From: Candidatus Komeilibacteria bacterium S5_K13
Lineage (GTDB): Bacteria > Patescibacteriota > Patescibacteriia > UBA1558 > S5-K13
NCBI GenBank assembly: GCA_019248485.1
Contig: JAEHGL010000008.1
Location: 1 to 37,793, forward strand
DNA length: 37,793 nucleotides
Direction of reading: 5' to 3'
Shown: in pieces, positions 24,219 through 31,911 of the stretch
How the letters are laid out: every line of letters begins with the position of its first letter
How positions within the stretch are numbered: position 1 is the stretch's first letter
Made by a program: the position numbers and the translations under genes
Notes under the pieces: generated by a model
Told to the model about the DNA's origin: nothing
Database searches by the model: none
The model's input: only the letters and a program-made list of their open reading frames with translations

Positions 24219-25430
24219 TTAATTTATATATTTTTTATTTTTAAGCTTTTCTGGCATATAACTTTGATTTTCTTTGTAATCAAAATCAGGACTATACTTA
24301 TAATCTTTTCCATAGCCTAGATTTTTCATTAATTTCGTAGGAGCATTTCTAATGTGAAGTGGCACTGGTAGATTGCCAAATTCTTTAACATCGCTAGATA
24401 CTTTTTGATAGGCTGTATATAATTCATTGGATTTTTTGCATTTTGCCATATAAACAACTGCTTGGGCCAAAATTACATTGCATTCTGGTAGGCCTATGAA
24501 ATGACATGCATTGTAAGCTGCTACGGCTTGTTCTAGGGCACGAGAGTTAGCTAAGCCGATATCTTCAGAGGCGAACCTTACAATTCGTCGTGCTACGTAT
24601 AATGGGTCTTCTCCTGCTTCTAGCATACGGGCCAACCAGTATAGCGAGGCATTTGCATCTCCTCCACGCATTGACTTGTGAAGAGCAGATATTATATTAT
24701 AATGTTCCTCACCATTTTTGTCATACATTAGATATGATTTTTGAAAGGCTTCTTTTATTTCTTCGGGGGTAATTTTTTTGTCTTTTGAGAGCATTGAAGC
24801 ATATTCTAAAACATTTAAAGCTGTTCTTGCATCACCATTGGACATTTGAGCAAGAATGTCTATAGTTTTTTTATCAAGTTTTAATTTGAGTTTTCCAAGT
24901 CCTTTTTCGCTGTCGAGCAATGCAGATTCAATGATTTTTGATAATTGCACCTCATCTAATTGTTTTAATACAAATACGCGACTTCTTGAGAGAAGAGCTC
25001 CTCTTACTTCAAAGCTTGGATTTTCGGTTGTTGCGCCGATAAGAGTAATAATTCCCTTTTCAACATGAGGAAGAAGCGCATCTTGTTGGGTTTTGTTCCA
25101 TCGATGTATTTCATCAATAAATAAAATTGTGCTTTTGTTTTTTTCTATATTTTCTTTTGCAGTTTCTATGATTTGTTTTAAATCTTTTACCCCACTACTT
25201 ACAGCACTTATTTGAACAAAGTCGGATTTTGTTTGTCGGGCTATTATAAATGCAAGTGTTGTTTTGCCAGATCCTGGAGGCCCCCAAAAAATCATTGAAG
25301 GAATATTGTCGCTTTCTATGGCCTGTTTTAACATTTTGCCATCACCAATAATTTCATCTTGACCTAAAAAATCAGAAAGTTCTTCTGGTCGCATACGATC
25401 TGCTAATGGGCTTTGTTTTATTATTGTCAT
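24219..25430 (-). CDS. rarA: replication-associated recombination ATPase RarA/MgsA
   Basis: This 403-residue AAA+ ATPase has Walker A at 50-57 (GPPGSGKT), Walker B in ILFIDEIHRWN, sensor 1 in LIGATTENPSFEV and an arginine-finger region SRSRVF. The C-terminal tetramerisation domain follows with MRGGDANASLYWLARMLEAGEDP and VPLHIRNAPTKLMK. RarA helps stalled forks and resembles clamp-loader ATPases. N-terminal LADRMRPEELSDFLGQDEI is typical. The start codon lies six bases after a TGCTATAAT box, so the mRNA may be leaderless. Together with the PriA-like protein and the exonuclease it adds to a set of replication repair genes. Confidence 0.95.
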   Translation of the reverse strand: MTIIKQSPLADRMRPEELSDFLGQDEIIGDGKMLKQAIESDNIPSMIFWGPPGSGKTTLAFIIARQTKSDFVQISAVSSGVKDLKQIIETAKENIEKNKSTILFIDEIHRWNKTQQDALLPHVEKGIITLIGATTENPSFEVRGALLSRSRVFVLKQLDEVQLSKIIESALLDSEKGLGKLKLKLDKKTIDILAQMSNGDARTALNVLEYASMLSKDKKITPEEIKEAFQKSYLMYDKNGEEHYNIISALHKSMRGGDANASLYWLARMLEAGEDPLYVARRIVRFASEDIGLANSRALEQAVAAYNACHFIGLPECNVILAQAVVYMAKCKKSNELYTAYQKVSSDVKEFGNLPVPLHIRNAPTKLMKNLGYGKDYKYSPDFDYKENQSYMPEKLKNKKYIN

Positions 25431-25436
25431 ATGAAA

Positions 25437-25445
25437 ATTATAGCA
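25437..25445 (-). promoter_or_regulatory. extended -10 promoter of rarA, probably leaderless
   Basis: TGCTATAAT on the minus strand ends at 25437, and the rarA ATG begins at 25430. Initiation seven bases past the box would fall on the A of the start codon. The -35 region is weak, as often with extended -10 promoters. Confidence 0.5.
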
Positions 25446-25480
25446 GATTGGGTGATTAGTGGAAAATTATGATTTAAAAC

Positions 25481-25509
25481 AAAAAGCACCGTAGTATATA
25501 CGGCGCTTT
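25481..25509 (-). terminator. intrinsic terminator of the Ig-like/PG-binding protein gene
   Basis: A ten-pair stem with one mismatch (25483-25493 with 25499-25509) is followed on the minus strand by TTTTTGTTTT. It begins 12 bases past the stop codon. Confidence 0.85.
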
Positions 25510-25520
25510 CTGTAATTTTT

Positions 25521-27110
25521 TTAAAGTGTGTTTAAAAGTTTTAATGTTTTTGGTCCAATATAACCAACTTGTTCTAGTCCATTTGCTTTTTGAAAAGATT
25601 TAATAGCGTCTTCTGTATAATTACCGAAATATCCTGTAACTCTTGGATATTTAAAATATCCAAGATCTTTCAAAACTTCTTGTAGGGTGCTAACTTCTTT
25701 ATTGTTTTTAAGATCTCTATTGGTTTTTCTTAATCTTCTTGTGAATTTTAGATTTAATTTTTGAATAGCTTTATCTAATTCAGTTGTTGGTTCATCAGAA
25801 GTTATTTTTTCTCCCAAAACTTGAGGCACAATTTTTTCTGCTAAAACCTGAGGTGTAATAGGGTTTACTGGTGGAATTATTGAGATATATCCCCCACTAC
25901 TACTAGGTCTATTATTTACAACCACTGTTCTTCTTACTGGTATAGCTGATTTTCCAGATAGATCTGTCGCAGTATATTCTAAAGTATATGTTCCAGCCAC
26001 AGAAGTATTAACAATGCCGTTTAGAAGTATAGTTCTATTTGTGTCTATGTCGTCACTTACTACAGCACCTGCATCAGAATAGCCATCACCCACTAATAAT
26101 GTTATTGTTGCCTCGCCATTTAATGTTATGACGGGAATTTCTTTGTCTGTATTTTTTATTGTGAATTTTAATATATTTATTGGAGATTTTTCACTTCCAT
26201 CTGAGACGCTTAGAGATATTGTACATACTTTATTTTGATCCACTTCTTCTACTTTGAAATTAACTATGCTCTCTTTTTGTCCAACAAGCTCTACTTGTTT
26301 ACATGAAGAACCCCAGTGGTATTCTATTTTTTCTTGATTTGAAACGACGCTTTTTGATCCGTCCAATTCAATTATTTCATTTTCATTTATCTCTTGTGTT
26401 TCTGTTAATTTTCCACTTATTATTGCGCGGTATTTTGATATAGGTATAATACCAATAGAATCATCACTTCTTTTTGTTATAATTATTGTTCTTGTAACTT
26501 CAGTTTTGTTTCTAGCAGCATCTGTTGCTGTATATGTTAGGGTATAGGTTCCAGCTACTGATGTATTAAGATCTCCAGTTCTTGAGAAAGCAATATCTTT
26601 GCCATCATCTGATGCCGTTATACCTTCATCGTTATAACTTTGACCAATGAGTAGTCTTAATGGATCAGCACCAGATATTGTTATAACTGGGGGTGTAGTA
26701 TCTATATTTTTTACTTTAAAGCTTATAGTTTCTAATTCAGATGTATTTTTTCCATCTGTTACGCTTAAAGATATTTCACATTTTTCATCTTGCTCTACTT
26801 CTCCTATAGAAATTTTAGCCATAGCATCTGACACTTCAATAGAGATTTGTGTGCATGTTGAGTTCCAGGTGTATTGTATTTCTTTTTGATTTGGAACGGT
26901 GCTTTTTGAACCATCTAATTTGAATTCCTTACCTTCGTTAACTTCTTCTGTAATATCACCATTTATTACTGCTATTGGTTTTCTTACAGCTGAACCAGAA
27001 TCAGGACTTTCAGCATATATACTAGGATCTTCTGCTTTTGTAAAGTTAAGGAATAATACCAAGGTTGGTATTAAAACTAATAACATTACTAGGGTTGTTA
27101 ATTTTTTCAT
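25521..27110 (-). CDS. secreted protein with PKD-like and Ig-like repeats and a peptidoglycan-binding domain
   Basis: This 529-residue exported protein starts with the signal MKKLTTLVMLLVLIPTLVLFLNFTKA. Two similar blocks follow. Each holds a PKD-like domain (LDGSKS..., with a Cys pair) and a bacterial Ig-like domain of the DUF5011/HYR kind (PVITISGADPLRLLIGQSY; PVITLNGEATITLLVGDGY), ending in SVAGTYTL(T/E)YTATD. A Gly/Ser/Pro linker carries QVLAEK and QVLGEK. The last 60 residues form a PG_binding_1 domain (TLQEVLKDLGYF...YTEDAIKSFQKANGL). It is probably a wall-bound surface adhesin or a structural surface protein. A promoter with a 120-nt leader lies upstream and a terminator follows. Confidence 0.9.
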   Translation of the reverse strand: MKKLTTLVMLLVLIPTLVLFLNFTKAEDPSIYAESPDSGSAVRKPIAVINGDITEEVNEGKEFKLDGSKSTVPNQKEIQYTWNSTCTQISIEVSDAMAKISIGEVEQDEKCEISLSVTDGKNTSELETISFKVKNIDTTPPVITISGADPLRLLIGQSYNDEGITASDDGKDIAFSRTGDLNTSVAGTYTLTYTATDAARNKTEVTRTIIITKRSDDSIGIIPISKYRAIISGKLTETQEINENEIIELDGSKSVVSNQEKIEYHWGSSCKQVELVGQKESIVNFKVEEVDQNKVCTISLSVSDGSEKSPINILKFTIKNTDKEIPVITLNGEATITLLVGDGYSDAGAVVSDDIDTNRTILLNGIVNTSVAGTYTLEYTATDLSGKSAIPVRRTVVVNNRPSSSGGYISIIPPVNPITPQVLAEKIVPQVLGEKITSDEPTTELDKAIQKLNLKFTRRLRKTNRDLKNNKEVSTLQEVLKDLGYFKYPRVTGYFGNYTEDAIKSFQKANGLEQVGYIGPKTLKLLNTL

Positions 27111-27232
27111 ATGATTTATTATTTTTTTTGGCTCTTATTAAAAGAGTCTTTATTTATATTTTATATAAAATACTCCAATTCTCATTTATTATTAATAATG
27201 AGCATTGAATTGAAATTTATTACCATAATTAT

Positions 27233-27261
27233 ACTATACTAGATATAAAAAGTTTTGTCAA
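27233..27261 (-). promoter_or_regulatory. consensus promoter for the Ig-like surface protein, with a long leader
   Basis: TTGACA (27256-27261) with a 17-base spacer and TATAGT (27233-27238) on the minus strand. Initiation near 27226 gives a leader of about 115 nt that holds two hairpins: CTCATT/AATGAG (27181-27202) and CTCTT/AAGAG (near 27132-27152). Confidence 0.65.
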
Positions 27262-27266
27262 ATACG

Positions 27267-28619
27267 TTAATATAGTATAAATAAGAACATTATTATCATA
27301 AGACTTAGAGAAGAAAAAATTACATCAAGTTTTTGTATTCTTATTTTTACGAATATGTTGATAAGTAATAATATGAAAGTTATTACTAATATAATTTTAT
27401 AATAAATTGACGAAATGTCAAATACATTACCTAAATCGTTTGGTTTATATGATTTTGTGAATGTATATTGGTCTTTTATTGATGTCTTGTTTGGAATTAT
27501 GTTGTTGATATCAACATCAGATATAGACTTATCCCCAGTTTCATTTATGGTCTCTATTGTAGCGGGGGTTATTATACTTTGGTTCTCTATTTTTTCTTCT
27601 GGTATTATAGCGCTTCCAGTCCATTGGTTTTCGTCAGATTCATTTTTCGTAAGTTCTATGTTTGTATTTTGATAACTTATTGTTGCTTTTTTGGTGTCGT
27701 TTTCCAAATTTGCCGTAGTCCTAACTATCTGTTCTTTTGATGGAGATTCTTGTATTTCAATTGTTGAAGTTACGACACTTTGTTCTTTGGTGGATAGAAC
27801 CTCTTTTCTTATGGGAGTAATAATGTTTTGTTTTATTTCGATACTACTTGTAGGATTTGTAGTTTGTATTTGTATGGCAATTTCTTTGCTAGACCCAAAG
27901 TGTTGAGCTATTAAAACGGTATCATAGTCTTTAAACTGTCCACTTATAGCACCCACACCTATTTCGGTGAAATCAGGATCTATAAGATTTGAATAATGCG
28001 TTGGGCTTTGTTTCCAGGCCTCAATAACATTTTCGGCTGTATCAAAACCTATTGCAAGATTTTCACCCGCAGATTTGTAATTATAGTTAGCTTTGGATAG
28101 CCAATTTGATAATTTTTGACCATTTGGTGATGTGTGAGCAAAATATTGATTTATAAGCATATCTTGAGCTTTATTCATTGCGGAGTCATTGAGTTTTTGA
28201 TTTTCTTTTAACACATTAAGACCCAAGTTTGTTCTTACTTGATTTGTAAGATTGATTATTTTTCTCCCCTCTTCAAAGAGTATATTTGGAGATAACCAAG
28301 CACTAAGTGGAAACGATACAACAACTATAAATACTATTATTTTTGTAATAAAAGCAGAAAAGCCATAAAAGAGTAATCTTTTTGGTCGAAGTGCATGAGG
28401 TCTGTAGTTATTTCCCTCGTTTGGGATAAAATAGTCTTTTATCATAGGATTTTTGCCCAATTTTATTTCTTGACCATCGCTTAATCCATCTCCATCCGTA
28501 TCTGGATTATTTGGGTCTGTTCCGTATTTATTTATTTCATCATAATCGCTTAATCCATCATTATCAGAGTCTATTTTTTTGGACTTTTTTGATGTTTTAT
28601 TATTATTAGAGTATACCAT
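27267..28619 (-). CDS. membrane-anchored CAP (SCP/PR-1) domain protein with TSP3-like calcium repeats
   Basis: This 450-residue protein starts with two thrombospondin-3-like repeats, DSDNDGLSDYDEINKYGTDP and DTDGDGLSDGQEI (17-53). A basic stretch, RPHALRPKR, and a membrane helix (about 82-108) follow. The CAP domain (about 120-245) has HTSPNG, AGENLA, SPTHYSNL and DFTEIGVG, with the usual His and Glu residues. A Thr/Ser/Glu-rich linker leads to a second helix (about 410-430). By the positive-inside rule the calcium repeats would lie in the cytoplasm, which is unusual. Bacterial CAP proteins are secreted or surface proteins of mostly unknown activity. A consensus promoter overlaps its start codon. 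Confidence 0.88.
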   Translation of the reverse strand: MVYSNNNKTSKKSKKIDSDNDGLSDYDEINKYGTDPNNPDTDGDGLSDGQEIKLGKNPMIKDYFIPNEGNNYRPHALRPKRLLFYGFSAFITKIIVFIVVVSFPLSAWLSPNILFEEGRKIINLTNQVRTNLGLNVLKENQKLNDSAMNKAQDMLINQYFAHTSPNGQKLSNWLSKANYNYKSAGENLAIGFDTAENVIEAWKQSPTHYSNLIDPDFTEIGVGAISGQFKDYDTVLIAQHFGSSKEIAIQIQTTNPTSSIEIKQNIITPIRKEVLSTKEQSVVTSTIEIQESPSKEQIVRTTANLENDTKKATISYQNTNIELTKNESDENQWTGSAIIPEEKIENQSIITPATIETINETGDKSISDVDINNIIPNKTSIKDQYTFTKSYKPNDLGNVFDISSIYYKIILVITFILLLINIFVKIRIQKLDVIFSSLSLMIIMFLFILY

Positions 28620-28639
28620 ATAATATATGCGTTTGTCAA
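28611..28639 (-). promoter_or_regulatory. consensus-like promoter overlapping the start of the CAP gene
   Basis: TTGACA (28634-28639), 17 bases and TATACT (28611-28616) on the minus strand. The predicted start of transcription would fall a few bases inside the reading frame, after the ATG at 28617-28619. Either the match is accidental or translation begins elsewhere. Confidence 0.35.
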
Positions 28640-28880
28640 GTGATACATTTTAAAATTATTTATAATATTATTATCCTATTATTTTGTTTCATAGTCAAAT
28701 TTGTGTTTATAAAGAGAGGTTATTTTTTTGTTTGGACAAGAATTGTATTGCAAGAGGAGCTCCAATTAGATTTTTTTAATTTTATTAAATATAGGATTTT
28801 TATTTTGTTATATTTTTTTGTATTTATATTTGTAGGATTTATATTATTTTAAAGAATGACTTTGTTGAGTTTTTTTCTTT

Positions 28881-28933
28881 TCCACCCTTTTCTATTTCTC
28901 GACTTCGCTCGAAACCCACGGGAAAAGGGTGGA
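28881..28933. repeat. 12-bp stem palindrome with an inner TCGA arm
   Basis: TCCACCCTTTTC (28881-28892) and GAAAAGGGTGGA (28922-28933) are exact reverse complements. The loop carries TCGA-CTTCGC-TCGA (28899-28912). The GC-rich inner word resembles the palindromic elements at 5854 and 6706. Confidence 0.7.
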
Positions 28934-28955
28934 GTCTAAAAGTCGCGAGCTGTCT

Positions 28956-29065
28956 AAAAATTTTGAAATTTATCACTTCGTTAAGCTAAAACTTCAAAAT
29001 ATTACCTATCGGTAATTTGAAGTTTTTTAACGCTTAGCTTCGCTTTAAATTTCTACAAAATTTTT
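28956..29065. repeat. 110-bp imperfect palindrome downstream of DUF4342
   Basis: The two arms, 28956-29006 and 29011-29065, meet at TATC. The core ATTACC/GGTAAT and CTTCAA/TTGAAG are exact, the middle shows several insertions, and the ends AAAAATTTTG/CAAAATTTTT are exact again. The minus-strand transcript of the DUF4342 gene would fold here into a very long hairpin. It may be a terminator, a repeat element or both. Confidence 0.65.
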
Positions 29066-29148
29066 ATAATGCTCGCATCTGTGATTCTTGTAATATGATT
29101 TATAGTGGTCATGATTGACGAGTGTTCTATTTTGGAGAGATTGTTTTA

Positions 29149-29388
29149 TTATTTTTTCTCAACTATTATAGTGCATTTTGAAATCAGTGCTGCAAGAGCA
29201 CCAACAGCTGCTATTGTTGGGACAAGGACTGCGCCAACGGCACCTAGTGTAAGAGGAATTTCAATTAAAGTTTCTTCTTTTTGATTTTTTATGATGATTC
29301 GTCTAGCATTCCCTTGTTTTATAAGTTCTTTGACTTTTTTAACTATTTCGTCCCCACCGACTTTGAACTCCTCTGTTTTTTTTGGCAT
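29149..29388 (-). CDS. DUF4342 small protein
   Basis: This 79-residue protein matches the DUF4342 pattern: an N-terminal EEFKVGGDEIVKKVKELIKQGN, then ARRIIIKNQKEETLIEIPLT, and a hydrophobic helix (about 48-70, LGAVGAVLVPTIAAVGALAAL) before a short charged end. The family is widespread and has no proven function. The hydrophobic segment could be a membrane anchor or a buried helix, and the first half looks like a small ubiquitin-associated-like helix bundle. It follows the CapA-like gene by 19 nt and should share its transcript. Confidence 0.85.
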   Translation of the reverse strand: MPKKTEEFKVGGDEIVKKVKELIKQGNARRIIIKNQKEETLIEIPLTLGAVGAVLVPTIAAVGALAALISKCTIIVEKK

Positions 29389-29407
29389 AACATTGTTTCT
29401 AAATTTG

Positions 29408-30487
29408 TTATTTGATATTTGAAATTTGTAGTTTTTGCATTATTCTTTCAGCATCTTTTCCATCTACAATTTTTGGTTGACTGTAATCATATATTATGAC
29501 TGGTTTAAATTCTGTGTTTATAACTCCAGTTTTATCAAAAGTTATTTTTGCTATTATCCCCTCTCTGGTATTTTGAGACCACATTTGATCAAAAATAAAA
29601 TTTCCTAAGCTATATATAATATATTTGCCTTTGTATTTTTCTACCGTTTGTATAACGTGGGGATGGTGACCAACAACTAGATCGGTTCCGGCATCAATGG
29701 CGCTGTGGGCAAAAGCTGTTTGATATTGATTAGGCGTGTTTTTGTATTCTACGCCAGCATGCATAGAAACTATTACAAAGTCGCTATCAATTTTGGATTT
29801 TTTTACTGCTTCTTGCATCTTTGCTATATCAATGAAATTTGTTCCATAGCGAGTTGCGCCCGCTTGATAGGTGCTTGGAACTACATCGGGGCTATTGTAT
29901 GCTAGAAATGCGAATTTGAGGCCATTTAGGGTGCTTGTGGCGGGCGCCCCAGCAACAGAAGATGTACCAGCGCCAACATATTTTATTTCAGCTCCTTCAA
30001 GTGAGTTGATGGTATCTTTTAATCCTTTTTCCCCAAAATTGGGGGTATGATTGTTTGCAAGAGACAATATGCTAAATCCATTGTCTTTTAATGCTTTAGC
30101 GTTTTCAGGATCAGCACGAAAAGTCATTTGATTTGTTTGTATTGCTTTTCCGGGGGTAAGCGCTGTTTCTAGATTTCCAAAAACAATATCCCCCGTTTTA
30201 AGATAATCTTTGACATTTTTGTAAGGATAATTATAGTCTTTGTATTTTTTCATTTTTGCGTCGACATTACGAGATAGCATTATATCCCCAACAAAAATAA
30301 TAGAAACAGGCTTTGTTTCTAATTGTTCTTTTATTTTTATTTCCGAATTATTTTTAATGGGGATTTGATTTTTCAATAATAAACTTTTTGTAGATGTTGC
30401 ACTTGTTCCACAGAACAAAAAAAGAGATATAATAATTGTTATTATAGATAGAGTAAGTAGAAGTATTTTTTTTGTTGACGTAACCAT
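29408..30487 (-). CDS. CapA-family metallophosphatase-like protein
   Basis: This 359-residue protein has an N-terminal signal anchor (about 8-27) and a PGA_cap domain: SIIFVGDIMLSRNVD, FGNLETALTP, SLANNHTPNFGEKG and VVGHHPHVIQTVEKYKGKYIIYSLGNFIFDQ. The Asp, Asn and His residues resemble the metal ligands of calcineurin-like phosphatases. Family members occur in poly-gamma-glutamate capsule loci, but other pgs genes are absent here, so the name does not prove a capsule. It probably acts on the outer face of the membrane. Its ATG overlaps the stop of the upstream thioredoxin-reductase-like gene by one base. Confidence 0.9.
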   Translation of the reverse strand: MVTSTKKILLLTLSIITIIISLFLFCGTSATSTKSLLLKNQIPIKNNSEIKIKEQLETKPVSIIFVGDIMLSRNVDAKMKKYKDYNYPYKNVKDYLKTGDIVFGNLETALTPGKAIQTNQMTFRADPENAKALKDNGFSILSLANNHTPNFGEKGLKDTINSLEGAEIKYVGAGTSSVAGAPATSTLNGLKFAFLAYNSPDVVPSTYQAGATRYGTNFIDIAKMQEAVKKSKIDSDFVIVSMHAGVEYKNTPNQYQTAFAHSAIDAGTDLVVGHHPHVIQTVEKYKGKYIIYSLGNFIFDQMWSQNTREGIIAKITFDKTGVINTEFKPVIIYDYSQPKIVDGKDAERIMQKLQISNIK

Positions 30488-31401
30488 TATTTTTTTAAAG
30501 ACAAATATCTATGTATTGAATTACTTGCTATTGCCCCTTCAGAAGCTGCTGTGATGATTTGTCTAAAATGATTTGATCCATTGGTAATATCTCCACTTGC
30601 AAAAATGCCATCTAAGCTAGTTGATCCATCAGGTTTTATTTTGATATGACCATTCTCAGTTTCAATATTTAAATCTTTGACAAGTTCAAGATCTGGCTCG
30701 GATCCAATTTCTATAAATACACCATCTAAAACTATCTCATCTGAATCATTGAATTTGTTATCAAGTTTTACTTTTTCAAGCTTTGTATTTCCTACAAAGT
30801 CTATTACCTTTGTGTTATATATGGTAGTAATTTTATTATTATTTTTAATTTGATCTATCCACACGGTTTCTCCTTTTAATGATTCTCCACGATAGATAAT
30901 ATAAACTTGTTTTGCTAGGTCTGCTAAATATAGGGCTGCTGTCATAGCACTATTTCCACCACCCAAAACAGCTACGATTTTTTCTTTAAAAAATGGTCCG
31001 TCACATGTAGCGCAGTATGATACTCCCCTGCCTAAGAATTGTTTTTCACTATCAATATCTAACTTTCTGGGTTTTGTCCCCATTGCAATTAAAATTGTTT
31101 TTGTTTGATATTCTTTTGATTCACTAGTTTTCAATAGAAAGCTGTTTTCTTGTTTTGTAATGTTTATAATTTTGTCTATTTGAATTTCAGCGCCTAGTTT
31201 TTCTGCGCTTGTTTTTATTTTGTTCATAAGATTTGGTCCAGAAATTTCAATTTCTCCTGGCCAGTTGCATATTTTGTGAGCTTCGCTTGCAAGTCCACCA
31301 GGAATTTCTCCAATTACAATATGATTTATTTTGTATCTTGATGCATAAATGGAAGCCGTAAGTCCACTTGGCCCAGAGCCAATGATTATAAGATCGTGCA
31401 T
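30487..31401 (-). CDS. trxB: thioredoxin-disulfide reductase-like flavoprotein
   Basis: This 304-residue protein has the FAD-binding motif GSGPSGLTASIYASRY (8-23), the redox pair C130/C133 in SYCATCDGPFF, a second nucleotide fold VAVLGGGNSAMTAALYLAD and the terminal FAD motif GIFASGDITNG. It should reduce thioredoxin or a glutaredoxin-like partner with NAD(P)H. The usual NADPH signature HRR is replaced by IIYRG, so the cofactor preference is uncertain. A promoter lies at 31431-31459. The stop overlaps the next start by one base, giving coupled translation with the CapA-like gene. Confidence 0.93.
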   Translation of the reverse strand: MHDLIIIGSGPSGLTASIYASRYKINHIVIGEIPGGLASEAHKICNWPGEIEISGPNLMNKIKTSAEKLGAEIQIDKIINITKQENSFLLKTSESKEYQTKTILIAMGTKPRKLDIDSEKQFLGRGVSYCATCDGPFFKEKIVAVLGGGNSAMTAALYLADLAKQVYIIYRGESLKGETVWIDQIKNNNKITTIYNTKVIDFVGNTKLEKVKLDNKFNDSDEIVLDGVFIEIGSEPDLELVKDLNIETENGHIKIKPDGSTSLDGIFASGDITNGSNHFRQIITAASEGAIASNSIHRYLSLKK

Positions 31402-31430
31402 AGTATATTTTTTTAATTATTATAATACTT

Positions 31431-31459
31431 ATTTTATTATGTATTTTGATATTAGTCAA
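31431..31459 (-). promoter_or_regulatory. promoter of the trxB-capA-DUF4342 operon
   Basis: TTGACT (31454-31459), a 17-base spacer and TAAAAT (31431-31436) on the minus strand, about 30 bases before the trxB start. Confidence 0.6.
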
Positions 31460-31471
31460 AGCACATAATAC

Positions 31472-31501
31472 AAAAACCCAGCCCCTCGCGAGGGGCTGGG
31501 T
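31472..31501 (-). terminator. strong intrinsic terminator after the RRM gene
   Basis: 31476-31501 is a perfect 26-base palindrome (arms ACCCAGCCCCTCG and CGAGGGGCTGGGT) followed on the minus strand by TTTTTG. It insulates the RRM transcript from the trxB promoter immediately beyond it. Confidence 0.92.
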
Positions 31502-31521
31502 GTATTTGAAATTGACAATAA

Positions 31522-31782
31522 TTATTGTCTTGGCTCCATCGGCTTTGCTTCATTAACTTTAATTGTTCTTCCAGCAAATTCTTTGCCATCAAACATTTCA
31601 ATAGCTTTTTGAGCCTCTTCTTCTGTTTCCATTTCTACAAAACCAAATCCCTTTGGTCTGTTTGTCATTTTATCCATGATAATTTTGACAAAAGTTACGT
31701 TTCCAGCACCTTGAAATGCTGTTTTTAGATCTTCCTCTGTAGAATCATAAGGGATTCCACCGACATATAGTCTTTTTTCCAT
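31522..31782 (-). CDS. RRM-type RNA-binding protein
   Basis: This 86-residue protein is one RNA recognition motif. RNP2 is LYVGGI (5-10) and RNP1 is KGFGFVEM (44-51). The strand-helix order fits the beta-alpha-beta-beta-alpha-beta fold. The C-terminus is a short basic and proline tail. In bacteria such proteins (for example cyanobacterial Rbp) bind U-rich RNA and may be cold-induced. It is the last gene of the response regulator-ndk-RRM run, ends before a strong terminator and is preceded by a 129-base spacer without a clear promoter. Confidence 0.94.
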   Translation of the reverse strand: MEKRLYVGGIPYDSTEEDLKTAFQGAGNVTFVKIIMDKMTNRPKGFGFVEMETEEEAQKAIEMFDGKEFAGRTIKVNEAKPMEPRQ

Positions 31783-31911
31783 TGCACTTGTTTGTTATTT
31801 TTTTAAATCAATTTCCTAGTTCTAAGTAGTCACACAAACAAATGCACAACGCACAATTTGTAAACTCTTGTTCCTTGGAAATATATATTAACAGCTTAAG
31901 AGCCGTTAGTA

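Larger units (their letters stand above)
28620..29148. other. gene-free spacer with palindromes
   Basis: In these 529 bases no gene is supported. A plus-strand frame at 28640-28852 (GTG start, 70 very hydrophobic residues) exists, but AT-rich DNA easily produces such frames and there is no ribosome binding site or homology pattern. The right half holds two large inverted repeats, at 28881-28933 and 28956-29065, and nothing else recognisable up to the DUF4342 stop. Confidence 0.6.

Noticed and set aside
28640-28852. 70-residue hydrophobic plus-strand frame with GTG start
   Set aside because: T-rich DNA yields hydrophobic frames by chance. No start signal or family pattern supports it. It might be a small membrane protein, but there is no positive evidence.
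29408-30487. Poly-gamma-glutamate capsule locus
   Set aside because: Only the CapA-like protein is present. No CapB/CapC-like ligase genes are found, and the neighbours are trxB and DUF4342.
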